A stretch of DNA of 64,000 nucleotides. It comes from Pohlia nutans. Taxonomy: Eukaryota > Streptophyta > Bryopsida > Bryales > Mniaceae. Position numbers and translations under genes: made by a program. This document shows, piece after piece, positions 41,801-53,400 of this stretch. The DNA lies in contig CM040094.1 in the NCBI GenBank assembly GCA_022496805.1, forward strand, positions 6,223,501-6,287,500, written 5' to 3'. The notes beneath the pieces were generated by a model. That model saw only the letters and a list, made by a program, of their open reading frames with translations. It had not been told where the DNA came from and searched no databases. Position 1 is the stretch's first letter. Each line of letters opens with the position of its first letter.

Positions 41801-44800
41801 ATTCAATCAATTGAGTAAATTTTCTTGATTTAAATAGCTTAGCAATGAAATTTTTCAGTTAGGAACTTACATTTAGATCTTAATGTTGATTTAAAGATTT
41901 TGAATTCAATTGTAGGATTGGATATTGATGATAAATCCCCATTTAATGATAATTCAGTGTTTGAAAATTAATTGTCAGGGGAGATGTTCATTTTCACATA
42001 CGTGCTGGCTGCTCCCCACTTCATTTACCGTGTTATATCCAAGGATGGCGTTGTGGGAGAGCCAGTGAATATCACAGTGCCATGGCCTGTCATGATGCAT
42101 GACTTTGCGATCTCTGAGAACTATGCCATTTTCATGGACCTTCCTCTTCGTGTCAATCCCTTGGTACACACAAAAATAACAATGTGCCCAATTACCATTA
42201 TTTTTTTGGATTTTTTAATTTCAGCGCTACATAAATTCCTCAGGATTTATTTTATTTTATTTTATTTCACCATACAAAAACAACATATTGGTATACATTT
42301 TTTATTCTTTTCAATTTTTTTTAAATTTATTTCTATTGGACCAGCTATTAAACTAGGGTATGCACTGTACATGTACATAACAAGTAGCAGTTGTGACATA
42401 AGATTCTTTAGCAGTTTTTGGAGTTCACCCTTTTCAACACAAGCTTTATTATTAAACACAATGTCTCACCACCCAATCTTTAGCTAAAGATATCAATTTG
42501 GATTTGCCCATGATTTTGAATCTTCTATAGTGATTTGGGAATAGTGGCCAAGATTCTAAGTTCAACAGTAGAAGGGCTTAAGAACCTTTTGAATTATTGG
42601 GGTTGTAAACTAACTTTACTCCATAACAATAATCATCCTTGTTCCAAAGTAGATTGAAGCGTAAACTTTTAAAGAGAAGGAATCTTGCTTGATTCTATTG
42701 TATTGCATAACCCTTTTATGATTATTGTTTCTAGGGCATGGCAACAGGTGACTTCGTTTTCAAGTTCGATCTCACCAAAGAATGCCGCGTGGGGATTTTC
42801 CCACGCTATGCAACCAATGGATCCCAAATCCGGTGGTTCAAAATTCCCTCTTGTTTCATCTTTCACACTGGTAAGACTTTGTAACCATTTAAATTATCTT
42901 AACCCCTAACTTTCTAAAAAAATGTCCATCTTAAGCACACTCCAAAGTCATAGATTGGATTGAATTTCTGAATGAGGTTGCCATATATATGCTCTCTACC
43001 AGGGTTTCTATATTTGCACCGGCAGAGAGCATATATATGGGTTTTAATTTTGCATTGTAGCAGTGTACCATGCAGTGTACCATTGCAAAATCATGTGCCA
43101 CAATATTGAAGTTTGCCTCTAAGAAGGCGGGGAAAAAAGAAAAAAGAAAAACTAAGTGCTCTCTACAATGGATATATCCTTTAGAATTTATTTTTTGACT
43201 ACAATTTACAATGGAATACTTTAGAAAAACGTGGAACTATGAAAGACCCAAAAGCATTCATAGATTTAAAATGACAAATCCTATTGATCATAGTGTGAAA
43301 AATATAATTAGATGGGACCAAATTTTATTTCATCAAAATTAGTTGAGAACGTTGCATGTGTTAATCAAAAACCAAATTACTTTAAACCAAAAAAAAAGTA
43401 CAAAGTACCTACTCTAAACCGCTAAAAAGAACATGAGACCCAATTTGAACTTCTTGGTCCTTGAGGGGTTAAGAATGTTATCACTTATGACACGAGAATA
43501 ATTATCTGTGTGTTTGTGAATTGTGTGATATAGTGAATGCATGGGAAGAAGGGAATGAAGTGATTCTCGCGTGCTGCCGAAAAGAAGGAGTCAACATTTC
43601 TCCGGATCTAGAATTCAAGGGTTTGAAGGGCTTGGGTGTTGGTTCCAAATTGTGAGTACACTGGCATTAGTTAATGGATCATTTTTTTTATTCTTCTAAA
43701 GGACCAAGGATTCATGGTTTTAAAATGACAGTCAAATTCAATGAATCATATTGTGAAAAATATAGTTTAGATGGGACCAAATTTTACATCACCAAAATCA
43801 ATGAAGATCATTGCATGTGTTGGTAAAAAATAAATAATAATTGAACATTGTATGAATATAAAATACTGTACTCAAAACTGCTAAAAAAACACCACGTCCA
43901 ACTTGGGGTTCTTGGTTCTTTAGGAGTTAACCCTTAAACGACATATGCTTTCCTGATACCACACCCAAAATCTCTTTTAAATTCCATTTTAAGCACGATT
44001 CTGTTTTTAATTTACTTTGGCTCTATTCTAAAAAGGTATAGATCTCCCTAAGGTGCTCGGTTTGGCATTTTAAAAACTCCATTTAATACAATGGAGTAGA
44101 AGTTATGAACAAGATTCTCCCAAAATATAACCAAGCCCCACGGGCTTGCATTGTTGTTTAAGGGTTAATCCTGAAAATTAGTGTACAGTAGATCAATCAA
44201 TCTTGTGCATCATGCTCCTCATTCGTAAAATCTAACGAGTTCTGAGATTTTTTTAATTTTTAATTTTTTCCTGTATTTCAGATACGAATATAGGATGAAC
44301 TTGAAGACTGGTGAAGTGAAGCACAAACAACTCTCAAACCATTGGGCAGATTATCCTAGAATCAACCCAGAGTACACTGGCAGGTGAGCATAATTCATCA
44401 ATTACAAACTATCATCTTTCATGTTAACCCTTAACCCTTTAACGCGCCTGCGTCCATATAATGGACGACGAACAGATTGAAATCCTTCTCTTTACTACAT
44501 CCTGTACAGTTTTTCATCCATCCAAATTTTCCTTAGTTCTTGTGCTAGTTGACTACCATTTGTACGGTATGGATCTTCAAAATAAGATATTGTGATTTTT
44601 TGAAAAATAACAATAGTGGTTGATGTCAAGTTTCATTCTTAGTTCAAAAAGTGAGACCTTCAGCATGATTTTCCAAAATAAGTAGAATCAAATAATGGAA
44701 AGCATACCATCTCGTAGTGCATGTTATTTCAAATTCATTACAACAATTTTTAATTTTTTTGTGTTACTTTGGGATTTTTAATTGAATTTCAAAAGAAAAC

Positions 44801-47800
44801 CTTGAAAAATTAATTTAAAAAAATTACTAAAAAATATGATAAATCCAACCATACAGATGTGATCTAAACATTGACATTTACAACTTTGCTTTGTACATCA
44901 ACTCCATTTTTGGTATTCATCAAACATTTTATAACGGATCTTTGAAATCAATGATGAATCAGGACGTTAAAGGGTTAAAGGACTAAGGATTCATCATTTT
45001 AAAATGACAAATTTGCTTGATCATACTGTGTAAAATATAATTCAGATGAGACTAAATTTTATATCACTTGAATGAATGAAGAACTATGCATACGTTGGCG
45101 AATAAACCAAAAAAATTGAACTAAAGGAAGTCCACATAGAGCCTAGTATCTCGGGGAGGACACTTCACTATACTTTAGTAGAACACGTGCGTTAAAGGGG
45201 TAATTAAATGAGGCTATCACATAATTGGAATATTTGAGGTATATTCTAGAATATTCTCGAATATTCTAGGTATATTCTGTAATTATTCCTTTCTTGAATT
45301 TTAAGCATCCTATATTACATCTAAATATTTCAAAATTTTATTGCTCATGAATAAAACACACCCTATATTTTAACGCACCATGTTTAATAAATTTCCTAAG
45401 TGTCTTCCCCGGGCCTAGTATTCAAAACTACTAAAAAAAACCATGAGGTCCAATTTGGGCTTCTTGGTCCTTTAAGGATTCATTAATACCATGGATGGAG
45501 GGCAAGGTCTTTCTTTTTTTGAAAAAAATAATTTTCCAAATTTTTTGATATTTATTTTAGAAAATATTTCATGTCAACACTACCTTCCACCTACTGTATT
45601 GGGTTTCAAACTTTGTGGAATAAATCATTCCACAATAGAGTTAACCAAAAAGAAGAGAGAATACACGTTAGGTGAGGTGAGTCTGATCCATATCTAAGGC
45701 AATCTTGAAAGCAAACTGGCATGGTTTCCAAAAAATTCAAAATAGAGAGGATGAACTAGTTTTGCTGTCGCAAAGGTGGCAAAATTGAGACTAAGGTGAG
45801 TTCACACAAAGTCAAGGCTTGGAGGTGATGTCTTACATCCAATTTGAGATTAGGTGGCTTTGACAATTTGGAGTGACTTGCAAAGCTCATATCTAAAATT
45901 GAAGTTGAAGAGTGTTGGGTTCACTATTTGCTTTGCTTTTGGTTACACTCAAAGAGAACATAGACTCTGGTTTCTGATATTTTCGGGGGTCGGATTACCG
46001 GTTCTGATTTTGGTTAACTCAAATAAAGGCTTTCGATGTTGAAAGGGTAATGATGTCCACTTGGCAGTCCGAGAGGTGTGTGTTCAATGGTGAACAAATT
46101 TTCTCTCCTCTTGAGTAATGGGATTAAATAAAATTGTTAATCTATTTACCTTGCTTGAGCAAGCTTTGACTTTACCTCTTATTGATTTGGGAACTTAGCA
46201 AATTTGATCCTTAAATTTTATTTTATATCCAGTAGTTGACGGTTCATGTGCCAAAATTATGCAATAGTGAGTACAACAAACTAAGAGTTAAAATTATGCA
46301 ATAGTGAATACAACAATAGTGAATACAATTATAGTGAATACAACAAACTAAGAGTTTTGGGCGTCATACTGAAGACAAATCTTGAGTCAAATTTCTTCAA
46401 ATGATCTGAAATCCCACTGATGTAGATTTCCCATCCTGGAGTAAGGTAGTCTTATAAAAACTATCTATGGTTGAGTGAATGCATAGCAATTGAAGAGTCA
46501 GCAACTTTTCAAAAAATTATAAATAAAAACCTCAAAATTTCATAATTACCTCATTTATACGGTATCCAAATAAATTGTATTTAGTGTGTTGGAATGTTGT
46601 TTATAACATTCTTAATACCTTGTTGGACCACACCCTTTACATTATAGCATTGTAGAGAAAACTACTAATAAAATAATTCAACTCTTCAATCCTCTTTGCT
46701 TGGATTAGTTGAAGTTTTTAAAAAAATCCTCCGATCCCCTAACAAATGCTTAAGATTCAGAGGTGAGCACCACATGTTGCTCAAGAACCTGATGTTCAAA
46801 ACGGGGAGAAGATCTACAATTTCTTTAGGCCAATCTAATAATAGAAAACACACTCATTAGCTAAAAGTTATGAAATGGAGCAACTATCTTAACCCCTAAA
46901 AATCCAAGAAATCCAAATGGGGCCTCAAATTTTCTAACAGTTTTGAGTAGGTTCTATGTGGTCTTCCTTTTGTTCAAATTTATTTGTTTCTTGACCATCA
47001 TATGCATTATTCTTCATTGATTCCAGTAATAGAAATTTTAGCCTCATCTTAATTATATATTTCACAATATGATTGATTGATTTTGTCATTTTAAAACCAT
47101 GAATCCTTTATTCATGGTTAATGAGTGAATGGAACATGAAACCCTTAGGTAGCTCTAGATTCTCATGTTCTTCATGGGGTGGGTGATTTCAGGAAAGTGC
47201 GGTATGCATACTGCTCCGTGTTTAATGAGAAAGACAAGATCAAAGGTATTGCCAAGTATGACCTCAGCATGGAGCCATCACCGAGTTCCACGAGTAAAGA
47301 GCTGAAAGCCGGAGGGAATGTTGCCGGAGTGTTCCACTACGGGCCGGGCCGTCACGGAGATGAGGCCATCTTCGTACCTTGCAAGCCCGGCATGGACCAT
47401 GGTCTTGAAGATGATGGATATTTGCTTTCCTTTGTCTACGATGTCAACACTGAGTAAGTATATTAACTACTACTGGAATCAAGGTTACTTGTCTTACTCA
47501 ACCACTAGACAAAATGTCAAAAATTACATCTAATAAACCTCCTCGTCCATCAAACAAGTAAACATTTAGAATATTTCATTCAAGTTGTTTAACATATTTG
47601 ATACTTGTCTAATTAAACAATCGAAGTTAGATGTCTAATACAACTTGAAGCTGGAACAAAGTATCAGGCATGACAACCTCTTCTCCTTTCAACTTGCATC
47701 CTACGCCCTTGGATCATGAAGATTAAGGGTTGTGATTGAAAAGTGAACAACCAGTTCTGTATGATAACCTCTACTATCAACCAGTTATGTCACGGCTACT

Positions 47801-48220
47801 ACAGCTCGTCGGCTATGTAATATGTAGTGGAGCGGTTTGAGACATCTGAGATCTATACTGATCCTAGATTTTAGAGCTTTAGGGACTGAGAAAGAACCCA
47901 TTAATAGATCTGAGCCGTTGAAAGTCCTAATGATTGATGGTGACTGATTGATCAATTCAGAAAGTCCGAAGTGGTTGTCATTGATGCAAAGACAATGGAG
48001 CCAGAGCCAGTGGCAGTTGTGAGGCTGCCGGGACGAGTTCCCCATGGATTTCATGCGTATTTTGTCTCCCAGGTAATTTGCAGCATTTGGCCAAGGTTTT
48101 CATTGCAATAAATACCATGGATGGATGTTCATTTGCTTTATTCTTAATTGAAGTGCTAGTAATGGTTACTTATGTTATGATACTGTGGATCTCCAGGAGC
48201 AACTAAGACAACAAGCATGA
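38823..48220 (+). CDS. CCD1-like: CCD1-type carotenoid cleavage dioxygenase, copy 1 (593 aa)
   Basis: Twelve exons: 38823-39265, 39721-39847, 39951-40050, 40653-40715, 41050-41160, 41979-42163, 42735-42870, 43534-43651, 44282-44383, 47193-47453, 47961-48072, 48197-48220. All have GT-AG borders in phase, ending EQLRQQA-stop. The family is a non-heme iron dioxygenase that cleaves carotenoid double bonds to apocarotenoids. The four iron-binding histidines are present: H274 (FTAHPK), H322 (MMHDFA), H387 (CFIFH) and H580 (VPHGFHAYF). [30 protein letters not shown] and the GFHAxF...EQL tail point to CCD1 rather than NCED. Residues 1-60 are rich in Ser/Thr/Ala/Lys with few acidic residues, like a plastid transit peptide, whereas typical CCD1 is cytosolic. 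Intron 9 (2.8 kb) is swollen by nested TTAA elements. The convergent paralogue is at 50435-61282. Confidence 0.92.
39285..39430. repeat. 48-bp minisatellite in intron 1 of CCD copy 1
   Basis: About three units of a 48-base repeat (GATCATCTCAAGCTTGCTT, then TTTCGATC(A/C)AGCG(A/G)CCTCT) follow the exon 1 donor. A partial further unit is at 39600-39660. As 48 is a multiple of three and the units lack in-frame stops, retention of the intron would extend the reading frame to 39452. Confidence 0.78.
40195..40537. mobile_element. Inverted-repeat MITE in intron 3 of CCD copy 1 (343 bp)
   Basis: The termini are GCTTCACACTATGGC and its perfect reverse complement. Inside, GACGGCCTCTC or its complement occurs five times. 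It has no counterpart in the second gene. The target duplication is unclear. Confidence 0.7.
41409..41690. mobile_element. Inverted-repeat MITE family Y, copy 1
   Basis: The left end AAGGTTGTCATGTCTTAC pairs with the right end, whose reverse complement is AGGATTGTCTTACTCAACC. Related copies lie at 47481-47679 and, one-ended, at 53299-53460. It lies in intron 5 of CCD copy 1. Confidence 0.6.
42981..43040. repeat. Short hairpin in intron 7 of CCD copy 1
   Basis: CCATATATATGCTCTCT at 42981-42997 is perfectly mirrored by AGAGAGCATATATATGG at 43024-43040, with a 26-base loop. Confidence 0.75.
43237..43472 (+). mobile_element. TTAA MITE family G, copy 2
   Basis: The left end is decayed (GAAAGACCCAAAAGCATTCAT). 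The right end is intact, TTCTTGGTCCTTGAGGGGTTAA. It lies in intron 7 of CCD copy 1, about 60 bases before exon 8. Confidence 0.72.
43690..43930 (+). mobile_element. TTAA MITE family G, copy 3
   Basis: It runs from CTAAAGGACCAAGGATTCATG to GGTTCTTTAGGAGTTAA in intron 8 of CCD copy 1. Its terminal TTAA (43927-43930) is also the first TTAA of a family-F element. Confidence 0.75.
43927..44168 (-). mobile_element. TTAA MITE family F, copy 2 (242 bp, uninterrupted)
   Basis: It begins TTAACCCTTAAACGACATATGC and ends TTGTTGTTTAAGGGTTAA. It is the empty-site reference for the split copy at 10272. Its end lies about 110 bases before exon 9 of CCD copy 1. Confidence 0.83.
44431..44978 (+). mobile_element. 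TTAA MITE family E, copy 3 (548 bp, uninterrupted)
   Basis: It begins TTAACCCTTTAACGCGCCTG and ends AGGACGTTAAAGGGTTAA. The subterminal palindrome is CGTCCATATAATGGACG (44451-44467). Length equals the copy at 16709 after removal of its insert. Confidence 0.85.
45150..45412. mobile_element. Mutator-like MITE family M, copy 1 (263 bp)
   Basis: The 9-base direct repeat GCCTAGTAT stands at 45141-45149 and 45413-45421. Termini are CTCGGGGAGGACACTT and, in reverse complement, CCCGGGGAAGACACTT. A 9-bp duplication is characteristic of Mutator-like elements. Sister copies are at 51547 and 54216. Confidence 0.78.
45487..46888. other. Remaining part of CCD copy 1 intron 9
   Basis: No exon, RNA gene or bounded element was recognised in this 1.4 kb. 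The stretch 46258-46345 repeats AATAGTGAATACAA several times. Confidence 0.45.
46889..47121 (-). mobile_element. TTAA MITE family G, copy 7
   Basis: It begins TTAACCCCTAAAAATCCAAG and runs to AACCATGAATCC ... TTCATGGTTAA, in reverse orientation to the copy at 48636. It lies 71 bases before exon 10 of CCD copy 1. Confidence 0.72.
47481..47679. mobile_element. Inverted-repeat MITE family Y, copy 2
   Basis: It begins AAGGTTACTTGTCTTACTC and ends GGCATGACAACCT in intron 10 of CCD copy 1, 27 bases after exon 10. Confidence 0.58.
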
Positions 48221-48228
48221 ATTGTATA

Positions 48229-48504
48229 CCGTAGTAGGAAGGCAGGGTCGGCACTTTCATGTCGAATAATTAATTAAAGTTTGAAAAGTAGGGGTCGGCA
48301 CTTTCAAAAATGATTATTAAAAATTCGGCTATTAATATCTAACATTGAATTTTACTAGCAGCTACACGTTTTCCTTTGTTTTTTGTCTACAATTTTTGTT
48401 GACTTCATTTTTGTTGATTTCGACAAAATACTTGATAAATTTATTTATTTTTCCGGCATTTTTTTGGGGAATTATTTTCTACCGACCCTGCCTTCCTGGT
48501 ACGG
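48229..48504. mobile_element. MITE family T, copy 2, abutting the CCD copy 1 stop codon
   Basis: It starts CCGTAGTAGGAAGGCAGGG and ends with the reverse complement CCGTACCAGGAAGGCAGGG, with TA on both sides. It begins only 8 bases after the TGA at 48218-48220, so any longer 3' untranslated region must come from the element. Confidence 0.75.
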
Positions 48505-48628
48505 TATTTTTCTCTTCTACACGAGCAGCAAGACGAACCTACAATTCAGCTCAAAAAACTAGTTAGTCCAGATTGCAAGGAGGAACTACATTCATCAGTA
48601 TGAACTGTACGACTGGCATTGTTTGATC

Positions 48629-48953
48629 TTAACCCTTAACCTCTAAAGGACCAAGGGTTCATGGTTTTAAAATGACAAATTCAATTGATCATATTGTGAA
48701 AAATACAATTCAGATAAGACTAAGTTTTATATCGCTAGAGTTAGTGAAGAATAGTGCATGAGGTGGTTGAAGAACAATGCATGTGTTGGTTAAAAAACAA
48801 ACAAATCTGAACAAATGGAAGTTCACATGGAACCTACTCAAAACTGATAAAAAAAAACATGAGGCCCAAGTTGAACTTCTTGGTCCTTGAGGGGTTAAAG
48901 GCCCGTTGGGGATAGTAGATACGTTGGTGTGTTTGGCATAGTAAGTGTGCTCT
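48629..48953 (+). mobile_element. TTAA MITE family D, copy 2, cut by a G element and truncated
   Basis: TTAACCC (48629-48635), then a family-G element, then AGGCCCGTTGGGGATAGTAG. Joining across one TTAA gives the family-D terminus. The right half of D is missing and a family-B element follows. Confidence 0.72.
48636..48898 (+). mobile_element. TTAA MITE family G, copy 5 (263 bp, best preserved)
   Basis: It begins TTAACCTCTAAAGGACCAAGG and ends TTCTTGGTCCTTGAGGGGTTAA, giving inverted termini of about 20 bases. It is inserted in the second TTAA of a family-D terminus. Confidence 0.83.
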
Positions 48954-49768
48954 TTAACCCTTTAGTGCTTTACTGACCACATTGTCGTCTCTGATGTGGC
49001 AAAAACGCGAATAACGGAAAATCCGTGAAGAGTTGGATTTTGAATTGTGAAGTTCAGATTATGAGTGTTGTAATATACATCTTTCAAAAAAAGAGTATAA
49101 TTTTCAATTTGGAGTTTTGCAATTGTCAAAATACCTATGAAAAAAACCCAAAAATACTGTAAATTCTTGAAAATACAGTAAATATTTACAAATACAACAC
49201 ATGTACTATGCGGTTTTTCTTATGTTTGGAAGTTTGTTATCTTTTTTTATTTTTTTGGATTTTGTTCTCTTGTTCATGTTCCATTTTAAAATCTATGTAT
49301 TCTAATCTTGATCCACGTACCAACTCCTTTGATATTTCAACGTATAAATTTTTGTCCTAAACCGTACATGGATAAGTCACTCTCACTCTCACAATAATTA
49401 TGTGCGAGTCCATTCTTAACATGAAAGATTGCAACAGAGAGGTGTTGACATAGGTCATTGCTGAACATCTTTACTGTCATTTTAGAAAATTTTACACAAA
49501 TTCTTTTTAGCGATGAAGTGACACACCCTCCAAAATCTGATGTGCATTATACGGTTCAAAAACATACTATGATCTTCCAATCCCACCATCAGATAATTCT
49601 CTAATTTTGGCAAAATGTCTACACTCCAGTAAAGAATAAAATTGTACGATTACTTTCTAATTTAATCCATTCTATTTTTGGCAATATCAATCATAGTGTG
49701 ATAGTGGAAAACCCAGTGAAAACTGTCTAGTGAACCCAGCTCCAGTACCAAAAGCGTTAAAAGGTTAA
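48954..49768 (-). mobile_element. TTAA MITE family B, copy 3 (815 bp)
   Basis: It begins TTAACCCTTTAGTGCTTTACTG and ends CCAGTACCAAAAGCGTTAA then AAGGTTAA, in reverse orientation to the other copies. It fills much of the spacer between the two dioxygenase genes. Confidence 0.8.
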
Positions 49769-50434
49769 AACAATTGTAAAGCAAATTGTAAATACATGTG
49801 TACAACTGCCTGTGTGCAATAAGAGACTCTAGAGCAAATTAAAATGTTGAATTCCATACCTACTAAAATAGCTTAAAAATAGCTAACATATACAAAATGA
49901 AGGCTACACAAAAATATACAACAAAAGAAAAGAAAAAATTGAAGGCTGCGGAACACCGCATATTTAGTATAGCAAGGAACATCAAGTGGCTTAACGACAT
50001 GTCCAAGGCTTCATTGTTTGGGTAGTTTCTCTTAAGAACTTCAAATGCCAAGATTTATATTTAAAAAAGTTAGCGGTCATATTAAGACTAAATGTTCTAA
50101 CTTGCACATTTTTCATAGACAAACATTAGATCATATAAAGTTATTAGAACCCAAACATAACAATGATCGTATTTGGTAAAACTTCTAAGCTTTGACACCA
50201 TTGTAGCTAGAATTCTTCAACTATTATAATCTATCTAATAGAACTTGGAAGCTTTTGCAATCCTCTTCTAATGGGGACACAATCTTCAAAAGAACTTCAT
50301 TCTAATAATAGAAAATATACTTAGTAGTAGAAAGTCACAAAAATGAATCTCCTACTTTATGCAGTTTTAAAAACTAAATTTGAGTTTGTCTCATTGTTTG
50401 TATAAGTCGAAGAAAAAATGCCCGAGAAATTGAT
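49769..50434. other. Spacer between the convergent dioxygenase genes
   Basis: No gene or bounded element was recognised. Homology between the two gene copies stops at their stop codons, so this is not duplicated sequence. Confidence 0.45.
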
Positions 50435-53400
50435 TCATGCTTGATGTCTTAGTTGCTCCTGAAAATGCATGCATACAATATCGTGACATAATTTAGTGTT
50501 GCACTTCAATTTAGAATAAGGATAAAAACATTCAATGTACAATAACTATCCAAAGGCAAGTATAAAAATAATTCTTAAGGGACAAATCATATTTATCATC
50601 AACTTCATAAGTTTCTTATAATTAATACATTTCAAAACTTTGATATTTTTCTCATGTAAAAATCTGTATTTCAGATTTATTTTTGTTTTTCATATTGAAA
50701 ACATAAAAGGGCATTTATATAAATTCTCTTTATAAGAAATATCCCCATAAAATCAATTTTAGGACAATGGAGATCATAGTAAGAAACATCATGGCGTAAT
50801 TTGGGTACTTCTTGCGCTCATATCAAAAGAAAATTGGATTAAAATTTTAAAAATGTTCATATGTATTGCATATTAAAATTTCAAGATATTTCCTTCATAG
50901 GGCTTCAAAAATTGTAATTTTAATACTATTTGAGAAACTCAATGATGTAAAATTATTATTAGATTTAAGTTTTCTTAGTTGTACTAAATAGCAAGAATTA
51001 AGTGAAATATAATTTTTGGATTTGAAAATGCCCTTCCTGTTAAAACTTTGGTAAAATGCTACAAATTACCTGAGAGACAAAATGTGCATGAAATCCATGA
51101 GGGACTCGTCTGGGCAGCTTCACAGTTGCCACTGGTTTTGGCTCCATTGTCTTTGCATCGATTACAACCACTTCCGACTTTCTGAAACAATCAATTTGCC
51201 ATTGTTGTTCAATCTTTATTTTTGGTTACTGAGTTTGTTATTTTGAGTGTAACACTCTATATCCGCATAGATTTGTGACATCTCACTAGTATATTTTTAG
51301 GGCCTCCTTCCATGCAGAGCCGGGCCAGTCCCAAAATTCAGCTCTACAATGATAAAAAAGAGCACAAACCACTTTCATGCACACCTCGGTAGAACAATTC
51401 AATAGATAAAATTAAAAATTCTCCACAAAGCAACCAATCACGTAGCCCATCAATGGCATGGTGAAGTAAGTGACTTTGCAAGTCATTCTCAAATCTCACT
51501 AAGCATGGGTGAAAGTTGGAATCTCATTTTTTATCCTTTAGCAGCCTCGGGGAAGTCACTTAGTGTAGATTTTGGATACATATGAGCGTACAGAGAGTAT
51601 TTAATGGGGGGCTATGAAGTAATTGAAATATTATACTATTTATAGTATAATTAGGATATGTTCCATACATATTCTAAGAATATTCCTAAAACATTTCCAA
51701 ATTGGTTTTATTACACCCTATAGTACTTCTATAAATTTATAATTTTTATCTCAAATGAATAAAAGACACCCTATATTTGTACTCTCATAGTTGTCTAAAT
51801 TCTTGACAATGACTTCCCCGGGTTAGCAGCCCAATGTTTATATAGAAGCCCGTCCTTAGAGAGGGATTTTAATTGAATTGGTCATTGACACCTCACAAAT
51901 AGGATCATTATTTTGCAAAAGTGTCAGGGATTCAAAGTTCAAAATACAAAAGATACAAGACTAAGCTTATATTTGGCATCTAAAGGTTAAATAATTGTTA
52001 TGAAACGTTTTATTTGTAATATTTATTCAAGAGATGTGCAAGTTCCAAAGCTCTTACTCAGTGTTGACATCGTGGACGAATGAAACCAAGTATCCATCAT
52101 CTTCTAGGCCAAGGTCCATGCCGAGCTTGCGAGGTACGAAGATGGCCTCTTCCCCGGCGCGGCCCGGCCCATAGTGGAACACTCCGGCAACATTCCCTCC
52201 GGCTTTCAGCTCTTTACCCGTGGAACTCAGTGATGGCTCCATGGTGAGGTCATACTTTGCAATACCTTTGATCTTGTCTTTCTCATCAAACAAGGCACAA
52301 TATGCATACCGCACTTTCCTGGAAATCATCCACCCCATAAAGAGCATGTGAATCTTGGTTTCTAAATTCCATAGTGAGGGAGGGTTTCTGTGTATTTTAG
52401 AATATTCCATTTTAGTGAGGGAGAATTTTGTATTCCAATTAAGTTAGTGAGGGAGGGTTTCTAAAATACTTCCATTTCAGAATTGTTTTTTTGACTTTGT
52501 GGTAATAAAATAAAAATAAAAAGAATACAATGATTTACTTTTTGAAACCATAACAATAATACACCGTTTGCTTGCAATTGTAATTGCTATAATTTTTTAA
52601 TTTTTTAATTTTTTATAAATTTCGAAATAGAGTGGGAATTGGACTTGGTAACTTTCATTTAGTGAGTTAAACTTGAATGTAAAAGAGAATATCTTCTTAG
52701 CCAAGTTAAGTGTGTTTCAACTATATACAATGAGAAGTTTCTTATCTTCTGCACAACAACATTGATGATTTTGATGATTTTGGTTATATTGGGACACCCA
52801 AATTCATGAACTCAATATTTTGATAAGTCTTTTGATTGATTCCTCATTAATATACAAATAGCTAGTCGCAAAGTCTCAGCCTTAATATTTACCCTAAATT
52901 TATTTTTACAACTTTTTTACACTACCGGTATTTAGATATGTAACTCCTTAAAAATGAAGCATTTTCGAAGAAGATGAAATGAATAAGAGTCATGGATGAA
53001 TAAAAGAATGAAATCAACCACATTTTGGTCATTTAAAAGTTTAGGGGTTAACACGAAAGGATATGGTTGGTGATTAATTGATGAATTATTCTCACCTGCC
53101 TGTATACTCTGGGTTGATTCTAGGAAACTCTACCCACTGGTTAGAGAGTTGTTTGTGCTTCACTTCACCAGACTTTAAGTTCATCCGAAATTCGTATCTG
53201 AAATTCAGGAAAAATTAGTTAATTAATTTAAATTTAAAAATAAAATAAAAATATCAGTTAGTGGAGTTGCTAAACTCTATGCATGAGGAGCAAAGCAAGG
53301 CTGTCTTACTCGACCACTAAACAAAGTGCCAAACACAACATCAAAAACTTCTACTAAATCTTCATGTTTGTCAAAAAAGCATATTCTTAAAAGATACATA

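Larger units (their letters stand above)
44424..45486 (+). mobile_element. TTAA MITE family G, copy 4, with two nested elements
   Basis: It starts TTAACCC, is cut by a family-E element at 44431-44978, and resumes AGGACTAAGGATTCATC. A second insertion, the 9-bp-duplicating element at 45150-45412, lies further right. The end TCCTTTAAGGATTCATTAA is decayed. The E element landed in the TTAA that is part of the G terminus itself (CCCTTAAAGGAC). All of this sits in intron 9 of CCD copy 1. Confidence 0.75.

Noticed and set aside
45150..45412. Solo LTR
   Set aside because: The ends are inverted repeats without TG...CA and the duplication is 9 bases, which fits Mutator-like MITEs and not LTR elements with 4-6 bases.
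50435..51070. CCD copy 2 as a pseudogene ending after exon 11
   Set aside because: A 24-base last exon with acceptor and stop, matching copy 1 except one codon, was found at 50435-50458.
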